Of a stretch of DNA of 64,000 nt, positions 18,280 to 27,430 are shown piece by piece; position 1 is the stretch's first letter; each line of letters opens with the position of its first letter. Source of the DNA: Waddlia chondrophila WSU 86-1044. Its GTDB lineage: Bacteria > Chlamydiota > Chlamydiia > Chlamydiales > Waddliaceae. Both the position numbers and the translations under genes were made by a program. The stretch spans positions 2,052,313 through 2,116,312 of the forward strand of contig NC_014225.1 in NCBI RefSeq assembly GCF_000092785.1, in the 5' to 3' direction. The notes below the pieces were generated by a model that saw only the letters and a list, made by a program, of their open reading frames with translations, did not search any database and was not told the origin of the DNA.

Positions 18280-18543
18280 ATGTATCGTCTATTACTATTA
18301 TTTTTGCCCTTCTCTCTTCATCTGAATGCGGCTACAGAAGAACAAAAGCGGATAGAAGAAAATATTCAAGAAAGAAAACAGATAGAAAAAGAAGTCCAGG
18401 AACGCGAATTGGACAAACAACGGCAGCAGAGAGAATGGGAACGCCGATTGCAAGAAAGAAGGCGTAGAGCACGTGAAGAAGAGTATCGAAGAGAAGAGCA
18501 ACGCCGCATTGAACGACGACTTCAAGACCAAAGACGTTATTAA
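18280..18543 (+). CDS. Small secreted Arg/Glu-rich coiled-coil protein
   Basis: An 87-aa protein with a signal peptide (YRLLLLFLPFSLHLNA) followed by about 68 residues made almost only of Arg, Glu, Gln and Lys, in a pattern predicting one long helix. Runs such as RRRRAREEEYRREEQRR make it extreme in charge. AAGGAG lies before the ATG. The composition resembles short periplasmic coiled-coil proteins, but no family is recognised. The preceding gap to 18088 is AT-rich and may contain its promoter. Confidence 0.65.
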   Translation: MYRLLLLFLPFSLHLNAATEEQKRIEENIQERKQIEKEVQERELDKQRQQREWERRLQERRRRAREEEYRREEQRRIERRLQDQRRY

Positions 18544-18766
18544 GAGCGTGTCCTCAATTAGATAGTGTCGCCCGCGAGTTTAACATTGCAGATAATTACA
18601 AATTTTTTCCAGGGAGAGCTTCTTGGAAGACAAGGCAAGCTGGTATCAGTTGGCGAGTCTGAAAATGATCTTCTCAGGGAAAAAGAAGCAGCAAGATGCA
18701 TGTTTAGCTAATTTTGACGACCCGCTCTATAATGAAGTATTTGGTATAAATTCAAAAGGTTGTTTT

Positions 18767-20053
18767 ATGAAAAAATTCTTTTTAATTTTTATCATCGCTT
18801 TATCGATGGGATTCCCGCATGCTTACGGGGAAGAGCACCGATACATCGTCAAATTCAAAAGCAATTCTAAAACTAAAAGAACAGCCAGTCCCATAACTGA
18901 CGCTCCCAAAGGACACGTGATCCGCTCTCTTAAAAATGGATACGTGATCAATCTCAACGAAGCTTTAGACATAAAATCGATTCTTGAAGACAAGGAAGTG
19001 GAATCGGTCGAACAAGACCGCCTCATGCACCTGATCGAACCGACCAGCATAATTCCTGTTAAATCCAACATTGAAAATGAAGAAAAAATCCCAAACGGAG
19101 TCAAACGGATCAAAGCAGACACAGGAGACATCTACCCCGAAATGACTGTTGCTGTCATCGACACAGGCGTTGATCCGAATATCCCAGATATCGACGTGGT
19201 CTTAGGAATTAACTTCATTAATTCTTCTAAGGCGCAAACAGATGACAACGGACACGGTACGCATGTTGCCGGTACAATCGCTGCTAAAATCAATGGACGC
19301 GGAGTCGTTGGAGTCGCTCCCGGCACAAAAGTAATTGCCCTTAAAGTTCTTGACGCTAAAGGATCCGGCTGGATGTCAGACATCATCGCAGCTATCGAGT
19401 GGGTAACTGAACACGCAGATCAGATCGATGTGGTCAATATGAGCTTGGGCGACTTAGGAAATGGCACTTTTATGCATGAAGCGATCCAAAAAAGCGTCAA
19501 CAAAGGCATCGTCTACGTAGTCGCTGCAGGCAACAGCAGCATGGATATCTACGGCCATAACAGAAATTATTTCAAAGGAAGCAACTTTTTCCCTGCCTCT
19601 TATCCTGAAGTGATGACTGTTTCCGCTATGACTGACACAGATGGGAAGCCCGGCGGAAATGGACCAAAGAGTTCATACGGAGAATTGGATGACACACTTG
19701 CCTGGTTTTCCAATTTCAGCACAGCTGTTCATCCCGATAATCCAGTCTATTCACCTGGAGCCGGAATTGATTTAGCAGCTCCAGGTGTGGACATTCTATC
19801 GAATGCTCCAGGCGATAAACTTATGAAAATGAGTGGAACCAGCATGGCTTGCCCACATGCCGCAGGCGCCGTAATTCGCTTCATTTCAGAGTATGGAGAA
19901 GAGTATATGGAAAACGGTAAAAAGGACGCACAATTTGTCTACAAAATCCGTCAAGCATTGATCGATATTGCTCAGCCTCAGGAAGAGTGGAATGACAATC
20001 ACGATGCTAGCGATCCCGATTCAAATCACGAAGGGCTCCTCCAGGTTCCTTGA
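18767..20053 (+). CDS. Secreted subtilisin-like serine protease (S8)
   Basis: A 428-aa secreted protease. It has a signal peptide (FFLIFIIALSMGFPHAYG), an inhibitor-I9-like propeptide (EHRYIVKFK... about residues 24-95), then the S8 catalytic domain. The complete triad is visible: Asp in VAVIDTGVD, His in NGHGTHVAGT, Ser in GTSMACPHAAG, plus the oxyanion Asn in VAAGN. An enzyme like this could act in the periplasm or be released by the secretion system encoded nearby. The start at ATG 18767 has AAAAGG upstream and gives the signal peptide; a longer frame from 18623 lacks both. Its 3' end lies inside the terminator stem. Confidence 0.92.
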   Translation: MKKFFLIFIIALSMGFPHAYGEEHRYIVKFKSNSKTKRTASPITDAPKGHVIRSLKNGYVINLNEALDIKSILEDKEVESVEQDRLMHLIEPTSIIPVKSNIENEEKIPNGVKRIKADTGDIYPEMTVAVIDTGVDPNIPDIDVVLGINFINSSKAQTDDNGHGTHVAGTIAAKINGRGVVGVAPGTKVIALKVLDAKGSGWMSDIIAAIEWVTEHADQIDVVNMSLGDLGNGTFMHEAIQKSVNKGIVYVVAAGNSSMDIYGHNRNYFKGSNFFPASYPEVMTVSAMTDTDGKPGGNGPKSSYGELDDTLAWFSNFSTAVHPDNPVYSPGAGIDLAAPGVDILSNAPGDKLMKMSGTSMACPHAAGAVIRFISEYGEEYMENGKKDAQFVYKIRQALIDIAQPQEEWNDNHDASDPDSNHEGLLQVP

Positions 20054-20078
20054 TTTGAAAATCAAGGAACCGCTTTTT
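20044..20078 (+). terminator. Rho-independent terminator of the subtilase gene
   Basis: GGTTCCTTGATTT pairs with AAATCAAGGAACC around a tiny loop, then CGCTTTTT. The subtilase stop codon lies within the left arm. The convergent lipoprotein gene begins its stop six bases later. Confidence 0.85.
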
Positions 20079-20083
20079 ACCTC

Positions 20084-21181
20084 TTAATTCAAAGAGATTG
20101 TCGTAATAGCCGGAATAACAGGGCAACCGCCTTGCAAAGCCATGACTTGCGAAAGCAGCGAGAACGTTGCTTTCGAGTTTAAATCTCTATCATCAATGTA
20201 GAAATAAGAACCCCGATAGCAGACGTATATCCCGCAAGGAACACAATCATCTTTGGTAGAAATCGGCTTGCTGTTGATCGATATGATGCCGTCAAGCAAT
20301 TCCGACCAATCAAAATAATTACCATTTTCATCAAGAGTGACCGTGACCTTACCGCTCTTTTCATCACAAAGAGGAGGATTAACTCCTTGAGAAAGGAAAT
20401 AAAGGACACTCAGGAGCGATCGCGTATCGACGAGCACCTCATTGCGTTCTCTCTTCGCACCGTGATAAGGAAGCATGCGGATACTATATGTCCCGGAATC
20501 CACATCAAGAAGCTCCCAAACTCTGGCATAAAGATGATTCATTGCCAAATTCGGTGCAAGCGCGATAGAGAATACAGGTTTTCCTGTTTTAGGATGCACA
20601 TCAACGACAATATTGATCGCATCGTGCAATTCAAGCTCTCTGAAAATGTTCATCAATTCAGAAAATTTTTTATAATCTGGAGCAGCCTCCGGAGTTGGAC
20701 CCGAAGCTGATGGCGCATTTGCCAGGCCATTCATCCGTTGCACCACGACGCGAAAAACGCGATCGATACGCCATCCAGAAGAGTTTAACAGCAAAAGGCT
20801 AGGCAACTGGATTGGAGTCAACAACTCCTCAGAAAACCCTTTTCCGCGAACGGGAGAATACACCGTCGTCGGCTTATCGATCAAATCCAAACCTAACTTC
20901 AGAGTATCGTTTTCAAAAGAATTATCTTTAATATCAGCACCAAGGCTGCGTTTTAATTCATAAGCGGAAGAGATCGTACCAATCTGCAAAAAAGTTGGTG
21001 TGTCGCGATAACGAAGGCGCACAAGGTTTAGCAATAACTGCGTGTCGTTGCTGCGCTGTACGGCTCTGTTATAAGCCAAGCTGTCGTTTCTCAAACTTGT
21101 CGGTCCAAGCTTTCCCACACAACCTGTCGCCATAAATACAGTAGTCAATAGAATGCAAATTGATCTCATAATATCATCCAT
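20084..21181 (-). CDS. Conserved lipoprotein of unknown function
   Basis: A 365-aa protein with a lipoprotein signal (ICILLTTVFMATGC, cysteine at about residue 21), so it should be anchored in a membrane after lipidation. The mature part starts with a conserved-looking stretch (AVQRSNDTQLLLNLVRLRYRD) that I recall from uncharacterised lipoproteins of other Gram-negative bacteria. No enzymatic motif is visible. ATG 21181 is used; ATG 21169, four codons later, would give the more usual MRSICI start. Confidence 0.75.
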   Translation of the reverse strand: MDDIMRSICILLTTVFMATGCVGKLGPTSLRNDSLAYNRAVQRSNDTQLLLNLVRLRYRDTPTFLQIGTISSAYELKRSLGADIKDNSFENDTLKLGLDLIDKPTTVYSPVRGKGFSEELLTPIQLPSLLLLNSSGWRIDRVFRVVVQRMNGLANAPSASGPTPEAAPDYKKFSELMNIFRELELHDAINIVVDVHPKTGKPVFSIALAPNLAMNHLYARVWELLDVDSGTYSIRMLPYHGAKRERNEVLVDTRSLLSVLYFLSQGVNPPLCDEKSGKVTVTLDENGNYFDWSELLDGIISINSKPISTKDDCVPCGIYVCYRGSYFYIDDRDLNSKATFSLLSQVMALQGGCPVIPAITTISLN

Positions 21182-21257
21182 AAATTTTACAAATTTAGGA
21201 GAAAAATTTACTAAATTTTGAAAAACTTTTCAAGAATATTCGATAGATTCAGGTTTA

Positions 21258-24200
21258 TTATGATCGGGATAGATGTTTGGATTTGATCTCGCGCCATTTT
21301 TGAGCAACTTGAGCCGCCAGCGGAGAAGCATCCTTGCCCCAGGCTCCAAATCGCAAATACACAACAACAACTAACTCCGGCGTGCCAAAGCGATCATTAA
21401 ATACAAATGTTTTTGGTTCACTTTTTTGATCCGGAGTGTAAAGGATTCCTCCAAACCAAATATGGTTATACAGATTGGTCCCTAAATTTTGATCCAGATC
21501 CAGCTGTTCCATCGACTCCGCCGTACTGCTTTTGCCAACCAGTTGATTCTTTAATTCAATAAAATCACTGATCGCTTCCGGATAATTTTCATAGAGATGG
21601 GAAAGACTTCCCAAACTAGCTGTTTGCGAGCGGAAGACTGCACGGTACATCCCTTCCAAAAGAACTTCACGCACAGCATCAGGCATAAAGATCCGATTGT
21701 TGACGACCGGATCGAAAGAGAGAATCGTTCCTTCGTTCTTTTCATTTTTACCCACAATCATATTGACGATTTTAGGTTTAAGCACTTTCCCTCCATTCGC
21801 AACCGCCGACAACATCACTGCAGTTTGCAAAGGAGTGACGACCAGCGAGTGCTGACCGATCGCCATTGCATACAACCCATTGCGGTTGACAGAGAGATCG
21901 TATGGAATTTGACCGGGAATTTCCGCAGGAAGGTCGATCCCTGTTTTTGAGCCAAATGAGAAATCCCTCGCAGCTCTTGCCAAATCCTCCGGATTAGCAA
22001 GAACATCAACAGCAAGAAGGGAAAAATAGGGATCGCTAGACATTTCTATAGCTCTAACAAGATCCATTTTCCCCATTCCGCTTCGATGGCTGCGAGGAAT
22101 CCTTCCTCCCTTATAGAACTGCGGAATCGGCTTCCCATTCTTATCATATCCAACAAAAGTCGCTTTGCCACTCTTATAGATGTCGTCAACCATAATCAGA
22201 GGATTTAAATGAATCTCACCCGCCTGCTTTCCCTGAAACGCATTAAATGTTTGCACAAGCGCTTCATAAGCTGTGACGATTTTAAAAATAGATCCTTGCA
22301 CAGCAGCCTGGCGATAAGCGTGCGATCGAGCAAAACCGTATCCATAATTCGGATAAAATCCAGCAGCCAAATGTTTTTCAAGCTGCTGACCATCTTGAGA
22401 ACGCAGATGACGGTAACGCCCAAGCAGGGATCGATTCAACCTGTCAAACCCCCGAAGACCTGCCAAATAATCCTGCACCATTTCCGGAGATAACCCATCC
22501 ACCGACTGGTGTAATTTCCAATAAGACCGACTCCAAGAAAGCGCTTGGTGAGCTCCTCCTTTCAGCTCTTTTTCCCAGCTTGCCAACATTTCCTGATACG
22601 GTTTGATTTCCGGATAATCCTGAAAACTTACTCCCGTCATAAAAGTCGCAAGAAGGGCATACCGATGCTGCTCCCAAAATTCCTGGAACATCAGCAATTC
22701 CTGCTGCTCCAACAAATCAAGGTAGGGCTTGGCGTAGCGCACCTTATTGATCTTCTCCTCCCGCCGTTTCTGTTTCAAAAATTCCTTTTGATAGAGATCC
22801 CTCCATCTTTTAAAATGCACCTCTCTGAACAACTCCCAGATCATCTGACGCACAGTTTCCTCTATCAGGACAAATGCCGACTGCGCATTGCGGTACTCTA
22901 CCAAGGACTGGCTGCCAATCTCCTTTAATAGAGTGTCCGAAATCCGTTCCGGGTCAACCACAATACGCACCAAATCTAAGAACATCACCTTGTCATAATT
23001 GCTTTCCAGCCCATTAAAAAAGGGATCAAGCGCTTTCTTATGAAATTGCACAGTTTCCCTGTGCTTTTCAACCGCTTCTTCCAAATGCTCCTGCTGCACA
23101 GCCGGCAAACGTCTTCCATACAGCTGATGGGGAGGATCGGAATAAAGTTGATTAAATAGCGCATAAGCGGACTGAGACGGAGAAAACACAAGCAATTTTT
23201 CCAAATGTTTTTGGATAATGACAGCATTTTTCACGCTCCCAACGCGATTGAGCGCTTCAATGATAGGGGAGTCAATCGGAAGAATCATTTCGAGATATGT
23301 TTGCCAATCCACCCAAATCGCCTCTTCTGCAATCTGCTCAGTCTTCAAATCGAAAAATTCCCGATCCAAAGGGCGTTTCTGATTCCAAACGTCAGCAATG
23401 TATTCTTCAGTTTCAAACCATTTCCGGATATTAGCGGTTTTTCTCGCTCTTTCCTCCCCGTTTCCCGAAGAGATAAAATCGTTCGGATCACACCGAGGAT
23501 AAGAGGCTAGTGCCAGCACGTCTCCGGAAAAAGGATCCATTGCAACGATTGCGCCCCCTTTGATCCAGTGCTGCTTCTCTTCCAGTTTTTTCCTCGACTG
23601 GGCATTGACACGCGATACTCTTGGAACCCGCACAGCCTCATTTTGAATAAGCAATTTTTCAGCATATTCCTGCAATTCCTGCGAAATCGTCAACAAGACG
23701 CGGCTGCCGGACTGCGGCTCTTTTCCTTCGAGCAGTTCCTGGATGATATTCCCTTGCGCATCGGAAGCAAATGCTTTTTTTCCATGATATCCACGCAACA
23801 CCTCCTCAAATTTTCCTTCAATCCCCATTTTTCCAACGTAGTCATTGATGGAATAGGCATGCTCAACCATTTCTTTATACCGCTTCTCGACCCCCTCTAC
23901 CGTTTCTATGCCTTCGGGAAGCTCGGGATCTTGACCCATCTCATATTTTCCCAGCCATTCTTCAAGAGATTTGATCTCCTGGACAACCGACTCGTATTCC
24001 TGTCGGCTGATCGCCCCTATATAGCCGATCATTTCTCCGCCAACTTTCCCATATGGGTAATAACGCTTGGGTACAGACTGTGTATGCAATCCGGGATAAT
24101 CTCTTTCCAACATCTTCAAACGGTAATATTGCCCTTCCGAAATATCCTCTTTCACCACGTAGGGTAGATGATGAAACAGAGCTGCCTTCGAGTAGATCAG

Positions 24201-24617
24201 ATCTTCAACGTAGTCGGGATCCAAATGCAGCTCTTCCCCAACCACAGCAGATAATTTTTCAATGTATTCCCGCCTTATATAGCGTTTAACCTTTTTCCCA
24301 TTTTCCTTTTCCCAAACAACTCCGGGAATTTGACGGATTTGCGCATAGGAAATCGCAAGGTTGTACTGCATTTTGTTGATCGCCAAAGGGATATTAAAAC
24401 GATCGCGGATCGTTCCCCTTTTTGAAGATTCGATCACGACCCGTTTTTGCGGCCGTCTGGCCTCCTCCAACTTTTCTTCGTGTAAAATAACGGAAAGATG
24501 CCACGATCTAAGTGTAATCAGAAGAAATCCGATGAACACGAGGTTCAACACTTTAGCAGCTTTTTCCTCGATCGTAAGCCTAGGTCTTGCGCGTCGTCTC
24601 CGTTTTGGCATGGGCAT
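21258..24617 (-). CDS. pbp2: Penicillin-binding protein 2 (class B transpeptidase), giant chlamydial form
   Basis: A 1119-aa class B PBP with a basic N-terminus, one transmembrane segment (VLNLVFIGFLLITL, about 25-40), a dimerisation domain (GTIRDRFNIPLAIN), and a C-terminal transpeptidase domain. Motifs: SxxK as SIFK near residue 774, SSD near 859 where SxN is usual, and KSSTAE near 1029 where KTGTA is usual. About 300 extra residues, helical and charged, sit between the two domains. The length resembles Chlamydia PBP2 (about 1083 aa). It crosslinks peptidoglycan, which chlamydiae use mainly for division. It is divergent from the tRNA-Gly/rpsB unit. Confidence 0.9.
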   Translation of the reverse strand: MPMPKRRRRARPRLTIEEKAAKVLNLVFIGFLLITLRSWHLSVILHEEKLEEARRPQKRVVIESSKRGTIRDRFNIPLAINKMQYNLAISYAQIRQIPGVVWEKENGKKVKRYIRREYIEKLSAVVGEELHLDPDYVEDLIYSKAALFHHLPYVVKEDISEGQYYRLKMLERDYPGLHTQSVPKRYYPYGKVGGEMIGYIGAISRQEYESVVQEIKSLEEWLGKYEMGQDPELPEGIETVEGVEKRYKEMVEHAYSINDYVGKMGIEGKFEEVLRGYHGKKAFASDAQGNIIQELLEGKEPQSGSRVLLTISQELQEYAEKLLIQNEAVRVPRVSRVNAQSRKKLEEKQHWIKGGAIVAMDPFSGDVLALASYPRCDPNDFISSGNGEERARKTANIRKWFETEEYIADVWNQKRPLDREFFDLKTEQIAEEAIWVDWQTYLEMILPIDSPIIEALNRVGSVKNAVIIQKHLEKLLVFSPSQSAYALFNQLYSDPPHQLYGRRLPAVQQEHLEEAVEKHRETVQFHKKALDPFFNGLESNYDKVMFLDLVRIVVDPERISDTLLKEIGSQSLVEYRNAQSAFVLIEETVRQMIWELFREVHFKRWRDLYQKEFLKQKRREEKINKVRYAKPYLDLLEQQELLMFQEFWEQHRYALLATFMTGVSFQDYPEIKPYQEMLASWEKELKGGAHQALSWSRSYWKLHQSVDGLSPEMVQDYLAGLRGFDRLNRSLLGRYRHLRSQDGQQLEKHLAAGFYPNYGYGFARSHAYRQAAVQGSIFKIVTAYEALVQTFNAFQGKQAGEIHLNPLIMVDDIYKSGKATFVGYDKNGKPIPQFYKGGRIPRSHRSGMGKMDLVRAIEMSSDPYFSLLAVDVLANPEDLARAARDFSFGSKTGIDLPAEIPGQIPYDLSVNRNGLYAMAIGQHSLVVTPLQTAVMLSAVANGGKVLKPKIVNMIVGKNEKNEGTILSFDPVVNNRIFMPDAVREVLLEGMYRAVFRSQTASLGSLSHLYENYPEAISDFIELKNQLVGKSSTAESMEQLDLDQNLGTNLYNHIWFGGILYTPDQKSEPKTFVFNDRFGTPELVVVVYLRFGAWGKDASPLAAQVAQKWREIKSKHLSRS

Positions 24618-24721
24618 TTATTTTAGAAGTTCAACCGACTGTTGAGATAAAGTGTAGGCATTTATTTGTTTATTGGCCATTGCAAAAAAAACAGAAGGTA
24701 TGGCAGTATGTATGCACAAAT

Positions 24722-24792
24722 GCGCCTGTAGTTCAATGGTAGAACAGTAGCCTTCCAAGCTACGAGTGTCAGTTCGATTCTGATCAGGCGCT
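24722..24792 (+). tRNA. tRNA-Gly (anticodon TCC)
   Basis: A 71-nt cloverleaf. Acceptor GCGCCTG pairs with CAGGCGC, discriminator T. The anticodon stem GTAGC/GCTAC encloses loop CTTCCAA with anticodon TCC. The T arm is GTCAG-TTCGATT-CTGAT (first pair to last, with one G-T). CCA is not encoded. It lies between PBP2 and rpsB, where Chlamydiaceae also carry ompA. Confidence 0.93.
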
Positions 24793-24819
24793 ATCAAACT
24801 ATTATTAACCAAGACCAAA

Positions 24820-24863
24820 ATCCTGCCGCAGTTAAAATTTCCATTTTGATCGAAAGGCAGGAT
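24820..24863 (+). promoter_or_regulatory. Inverted repeat in the rpsB leader
   Basis: ATCCTGCC at 24820-24827 and GGCAGGAT at 24856-24863 form an exact 8-bp stem with a 28-base AT-rich loop, 27 bases before the TTG start of rpsB. A stem here could be the S2 autoregulatory leader known from other bacteria, or a processing signal between tRNA-Gly and the rpsB mRNA. This is inference from position and pairing only. Confidence 0.4.
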
Positions 24864-24890
24864 GCCGTCGTCAACCAGGAGGGACAAGGC

Positions 24891-25718
24891 TTGGCTGAAA
24901 TCACCATTAAAAATTTATTAGAAGCCGGCGCTCATTTTGGGCATCAAACGAGCCGTTGGAACCCAAAAATGAAACGATTCATTTTTGAGGAGCGCAATGG
25001 GCTGTACATTATTGATTTGGCAAAGACTTTGCAGCAGGTCAGAAATGCTGCTGAAATTGTCAAAGAGTGCGTCAAGAAACATAAATCCATTCTTTTTGTC
25101 GGAACAAAAAAGCAGGCAAAAGGGGTGGTTAAAGAACTTGCTGAAGAGTGCGGCGAGTTTTACGTTTGCGAAAGATGGCTGGGAGGCATGTTGACCAACC
25201 TGTCAACCATCCGCCAATCCATTAAAAAACTTGATCGCATTGAAAAGCAGATCGCTGCAGGCGGCGAAGGATTGACCAAGAAAGAGCTTTCGCTGCTGAC
25301 TAAAGAGCAGCTCAAGCTAGACAAGAATCTTTCGGGCGTACGCTCCATGCGCAAGCTTCCGGGTCTCGTGGTTGTTGTCGACCCTTCCAAAGAGCACATT
25401 GCTGTTGCAGAAGCGAAAAAATTGGGCATTCCTGTGATGGGACTTGTCGACACGAACTGCGATCCCGATCCTATCGACTACGTTATCGCTTGCAACGATG
25501 ATGCTCTCAAAAGTATTAAATTGATTATCAATACTTTGACAGATGTCATTGCGAAAGAAAAGAATGAGATGCGCCTCGTTTCCAGAAAAGAGGGATCCGA
25601 AGAAGAGGACAAGAAGATCGGCGAAGAGATCGCTGTCGGCAAAGTCGACCTCGCCAAAAGCGGGAAAGAAGATGCTGAGTTGAAAAAAACCGCAGGCGCT
25701 GCAAAAGAGGAAAATTAA
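24891..25718 (+). CDS. rpsB: 30S ribosomal protein S2
   Basis: A 275-aa S2. The family core is clear: ITIKNLLEAGAHFGHQTSRWNPKM (quoted in part: LLEAGAHFGHQ), then FVGTKKQA, RWLGGMLTN and VDTNCDPD. The C-terminal 40 residues are a charged, variable tail. I start it at TTG 24891 because AGGAGGG at 24878-24883 is ideally spaced and S2 proteins normally begin just before AEITIK; the frame extends to another TTG at 24846 without ribosome-site support. It forms an operon with tsf, two bases apart from it. Confidence 0.96.
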   Translation: MAEITIKNLLEAGAHFGHQTSRWNPKMKRFIFEERNGLYIIDLAKTLQQVRNAAEIVKECVKKHKSILFVGTKKQAKGVVKELAEECGEFYVCERWLGGMLTNLSTIRQSIKKLDRIEKQIAAGGEGLTKKELSLLTKEQLKLDKNLSGVRSMRKLPGLVVVVDPSKEHIAVAEAKKLGIPVMGLVDTNCDPDPIDYVIACNDDALKSIKLIINTLTDVIAKEKNEMRLVSRKEGSEEEDKKIGEEIAVGKVDLAKSGKEDAELKKTAGAAKEEN

Positions 25719-25720
25719 TC

Positions 25721-26557
25721 ATGACCATTACCCCCCAACTGATTAAAGAGCTTCGCGATCGCACAGGCGTTGGCATTGGAAAATGCAAAGAGGCATTGGA
25801 AGAAGCAAACGGCGATCTTGAAATAGCTATTGAAAACCTCAGAAAATCGGGCATGGCAAGCGCTGTAAAAAAAGAGGGGCGCGCCGCCAACGAAGGGATG
25901 ATCGCCATTGCAGAATCGGGAAGCCGGGTCGCTTTGGTTGAAATCAACGCGGAAACGGATTTCGTTGTTAAAAATGAGCGCTTTCAACAATTCCTACAGG
26001 AAGTTGCTCAGGAAATTGTTGAAACAAACCCCGTTTCACTTGAAGATTTTCTCGCACAGAAATTTTCTAAAGATCAAAACATGACTATCGATGAGTACAG
26101 AGCAACGATTGTCCAGGCGATCGGAGAAAATATCCAAGTGCGTCGTTTGAAGGTGTTTGAAAAAAGCAGTGATTCCTCTCTGGGTGTTTACTCTCACTTG
26201 GGTGGAAAGATCGTCACCATGGTCAAAATCGACGGTTCGGGAGATGCAGAAAATCTCGCCAAAGAGATAGCCATGCATGTCGCTGCGGCACACCCTGAGT
26301 ACATCAGGCCGGAAGATGTTCCAAGCAAAGTGATCGATCAGGAGAAAGAGATTGCCAGAACACAAATGGCAGGAAAGCCTGACCACGTCATCGAAAAAAT
26401 TCTGGAAGGAAAAATTTCCAAATATTTCGATGATGTGTGCCTAAACAAACAATTTTTCATCAAAGACGACTCACTCAAAATCGAAGATCTGGTCAAAAAA
26501 CACGGCGACAACCTCGCCATCAGCCACTTCGAAAGATGGACAGTAGGTCAAGGCTAG
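25721..26557 (+). CDS. tsf: Translation elongation factor Ts
   Basis: A 278-aa EF-Ts, which exchanges GDP for GTP on EF-Tu. The UBA-like N-terminus has the signature ELRDRTGVGIGKCKEAL. The core includes EINAETDFVVKN and a later segment AAAHPEYI. GAGGA precedes the ATG. It follows rpsB directly and is closed by a terminator 25 bases downstream. Confidence 0.98.
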   Translation: MTITPQLIKELRDRTGVGIGKCKEALEEANGDLEIAIENLRKSGMASAVKKEGRAANEGMIAIAESGSRVALVEINAETDFVVKNERFQQFLQEVAQEIVETNPVSLEDFLAQKFSKDQNMTIDEYRATIVQAIGENIQVRRLKVFEKSSDSSLGVYSHLGGKIVTMVKIDGSGDAENLAKEIAMHVAAAHPEYIRPEDVPSKVIDQEKEIARTQMAGKPDHVIEKILEGKISKYFDDVCLNKQFFIKDDSLKIEDLVKKHGDNLAISHFERWTVGQG

Positions 26558-26580
26558 CCTTCTAGACAACATCCTTAAAG

Positions 26581-26620
26581 AAAAAGCGGATAGGGAAATT
26601 GATCCTTCTCCGCTTTTTTT
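26581..26620 (+). terminator. Rho-independent terminator after tsf
   Basis: AAAAGCGGA and TCCGCTTTT form the main stem with an inner GGG/CCTT-type extension, ending in a run of seven T. It separates rpsB-tsf from pyrH-frr. Confidence 0.85.
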
Positions 26621-26632
26621 GTTTCAATTTGC

Positions 26633-26660
26633 TTGCAAACGGCATAATTTATGATAGAAT
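26633..26660 (+). promoter_or_regulatory. Promoter for pyrH-frr
   Basis: TTGCAA (26633-26638), a 16-base spacer and TAGAAT (26655-26660), just after the tsf terminator and 31 bases before the pyrH ATG. Position between a terminator and the next gene supports it. Confidence 0.5.
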
Positions 26661-26691
26661 TTTATTCGCATTAAGGAACCAGTACCCAACT

Positions 26692-27426
26692 ATGTCATTG
26701 CCAAACAACCCCTACAAGCGAATTCTCTTGAAAATTTCAGGAGAGACTCTGATGGGATCTCAACATTTTGGAATTAGCCAGGAAGCATGCGAACAATTAG
26801 CAAAATCGATTGACAAAATGCGAAACAGCGGACTGCAAGTAGCAGTTGTGATCGGAGGAGGAAATATCTTCCGAGGAATTCATCTGGAAAACTTGGGATT
26901 AGAACGAACTCCGGCTGATCAGATGGGCATGTTGGCGACCATGATCAATGGCATCGCCCTTCAGCAAGCTCTTGGGCAAATTAATTGCAAAGCAATTGTC
27001 ATGAGCTCTTTAAGCTGCCCAGGCCTCGTCGACAACTTTGATCTTAGGCGTGCTATCGATCACCTGGAAAACGAGAATGTGATCATCTTTGTCGGAGGGA
27101 CCGGCAACCCCTATTTCACAACTGATACCGCCGCCGCCCTAAGGGCCAGCGAAATCCAGGCAGACATTATTCTTAAGGCAACAAAAGTAGACGGCGTCTA
27201 CGACAAAGATCCCATGATCCATGAGGACGCAAAAAAATTCGAAACGCTTACCTACTCAAAAGCCTTGTCGGATAATCTCAAGGTCATGGACGCCACAGCA
27301 ATCGCGATGTGTAGAAATTCCAATATTCCCATCTTTGTTTTCAATATGAAGCATTTGACTGAGGATAAAATTTTATCAGCCCTCTCCCAAGAAGGCTTGG
27401 GAACGTTAGTTAAAGGAGAAATGTAA
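26692..27426 (+). CDS. pyrH: UMP kinase
   Basis: A 244-aa bacterial UMP kinase of the amino-acid-kinase fold. [13 protein letters not shown] is the ATP-binding N-terminus, [11 protein letters not shown] the glycine-rich loop, and [17 protein letters not shown] the nucleotide-binding segment. It phosphorylates UMP to UDP in pyrimidine synthesis. The ATG at 26692 gives the normal length; the open frame to 26599 crosses the promoter. It is followed four bases later by frr. Confidence 0.97.
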   Translation: MSLPNNPYKRILLKISGETLMGSQHFGISQEACEQLAKSIDKMRNSGLQVAVVIGGGNIFRGIHLENLGLERTPADQMGMLATMINGIALQQALGQINCKAIVMSSLSCPGLVDNFDLRRAIDHLENENVIIFVGGTGNPYFTTDTAAALRASEIQADIILKATKVDGVYDKDPMIHEDAKKFETLTYSKALSDNLKVMDATAIAMCRNSNIPIFVFNMKHLTEDKILSALSQEGLGTLVKGEM

Positions 27427-27430
27427 AGCC

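Noticed and set aside
18623..18766. N-terminal extension of the subtilase
   Set aside because: The added 48 residues precede a clear signal peptide with its own ribosome site, so they are not part of the protein.
23568..24167. 199-aa open frame on the plus strand
   Set aside because: Antisense to the PBP2 gene; Phe/Leu/Arg-rich shadow without ribosome site.
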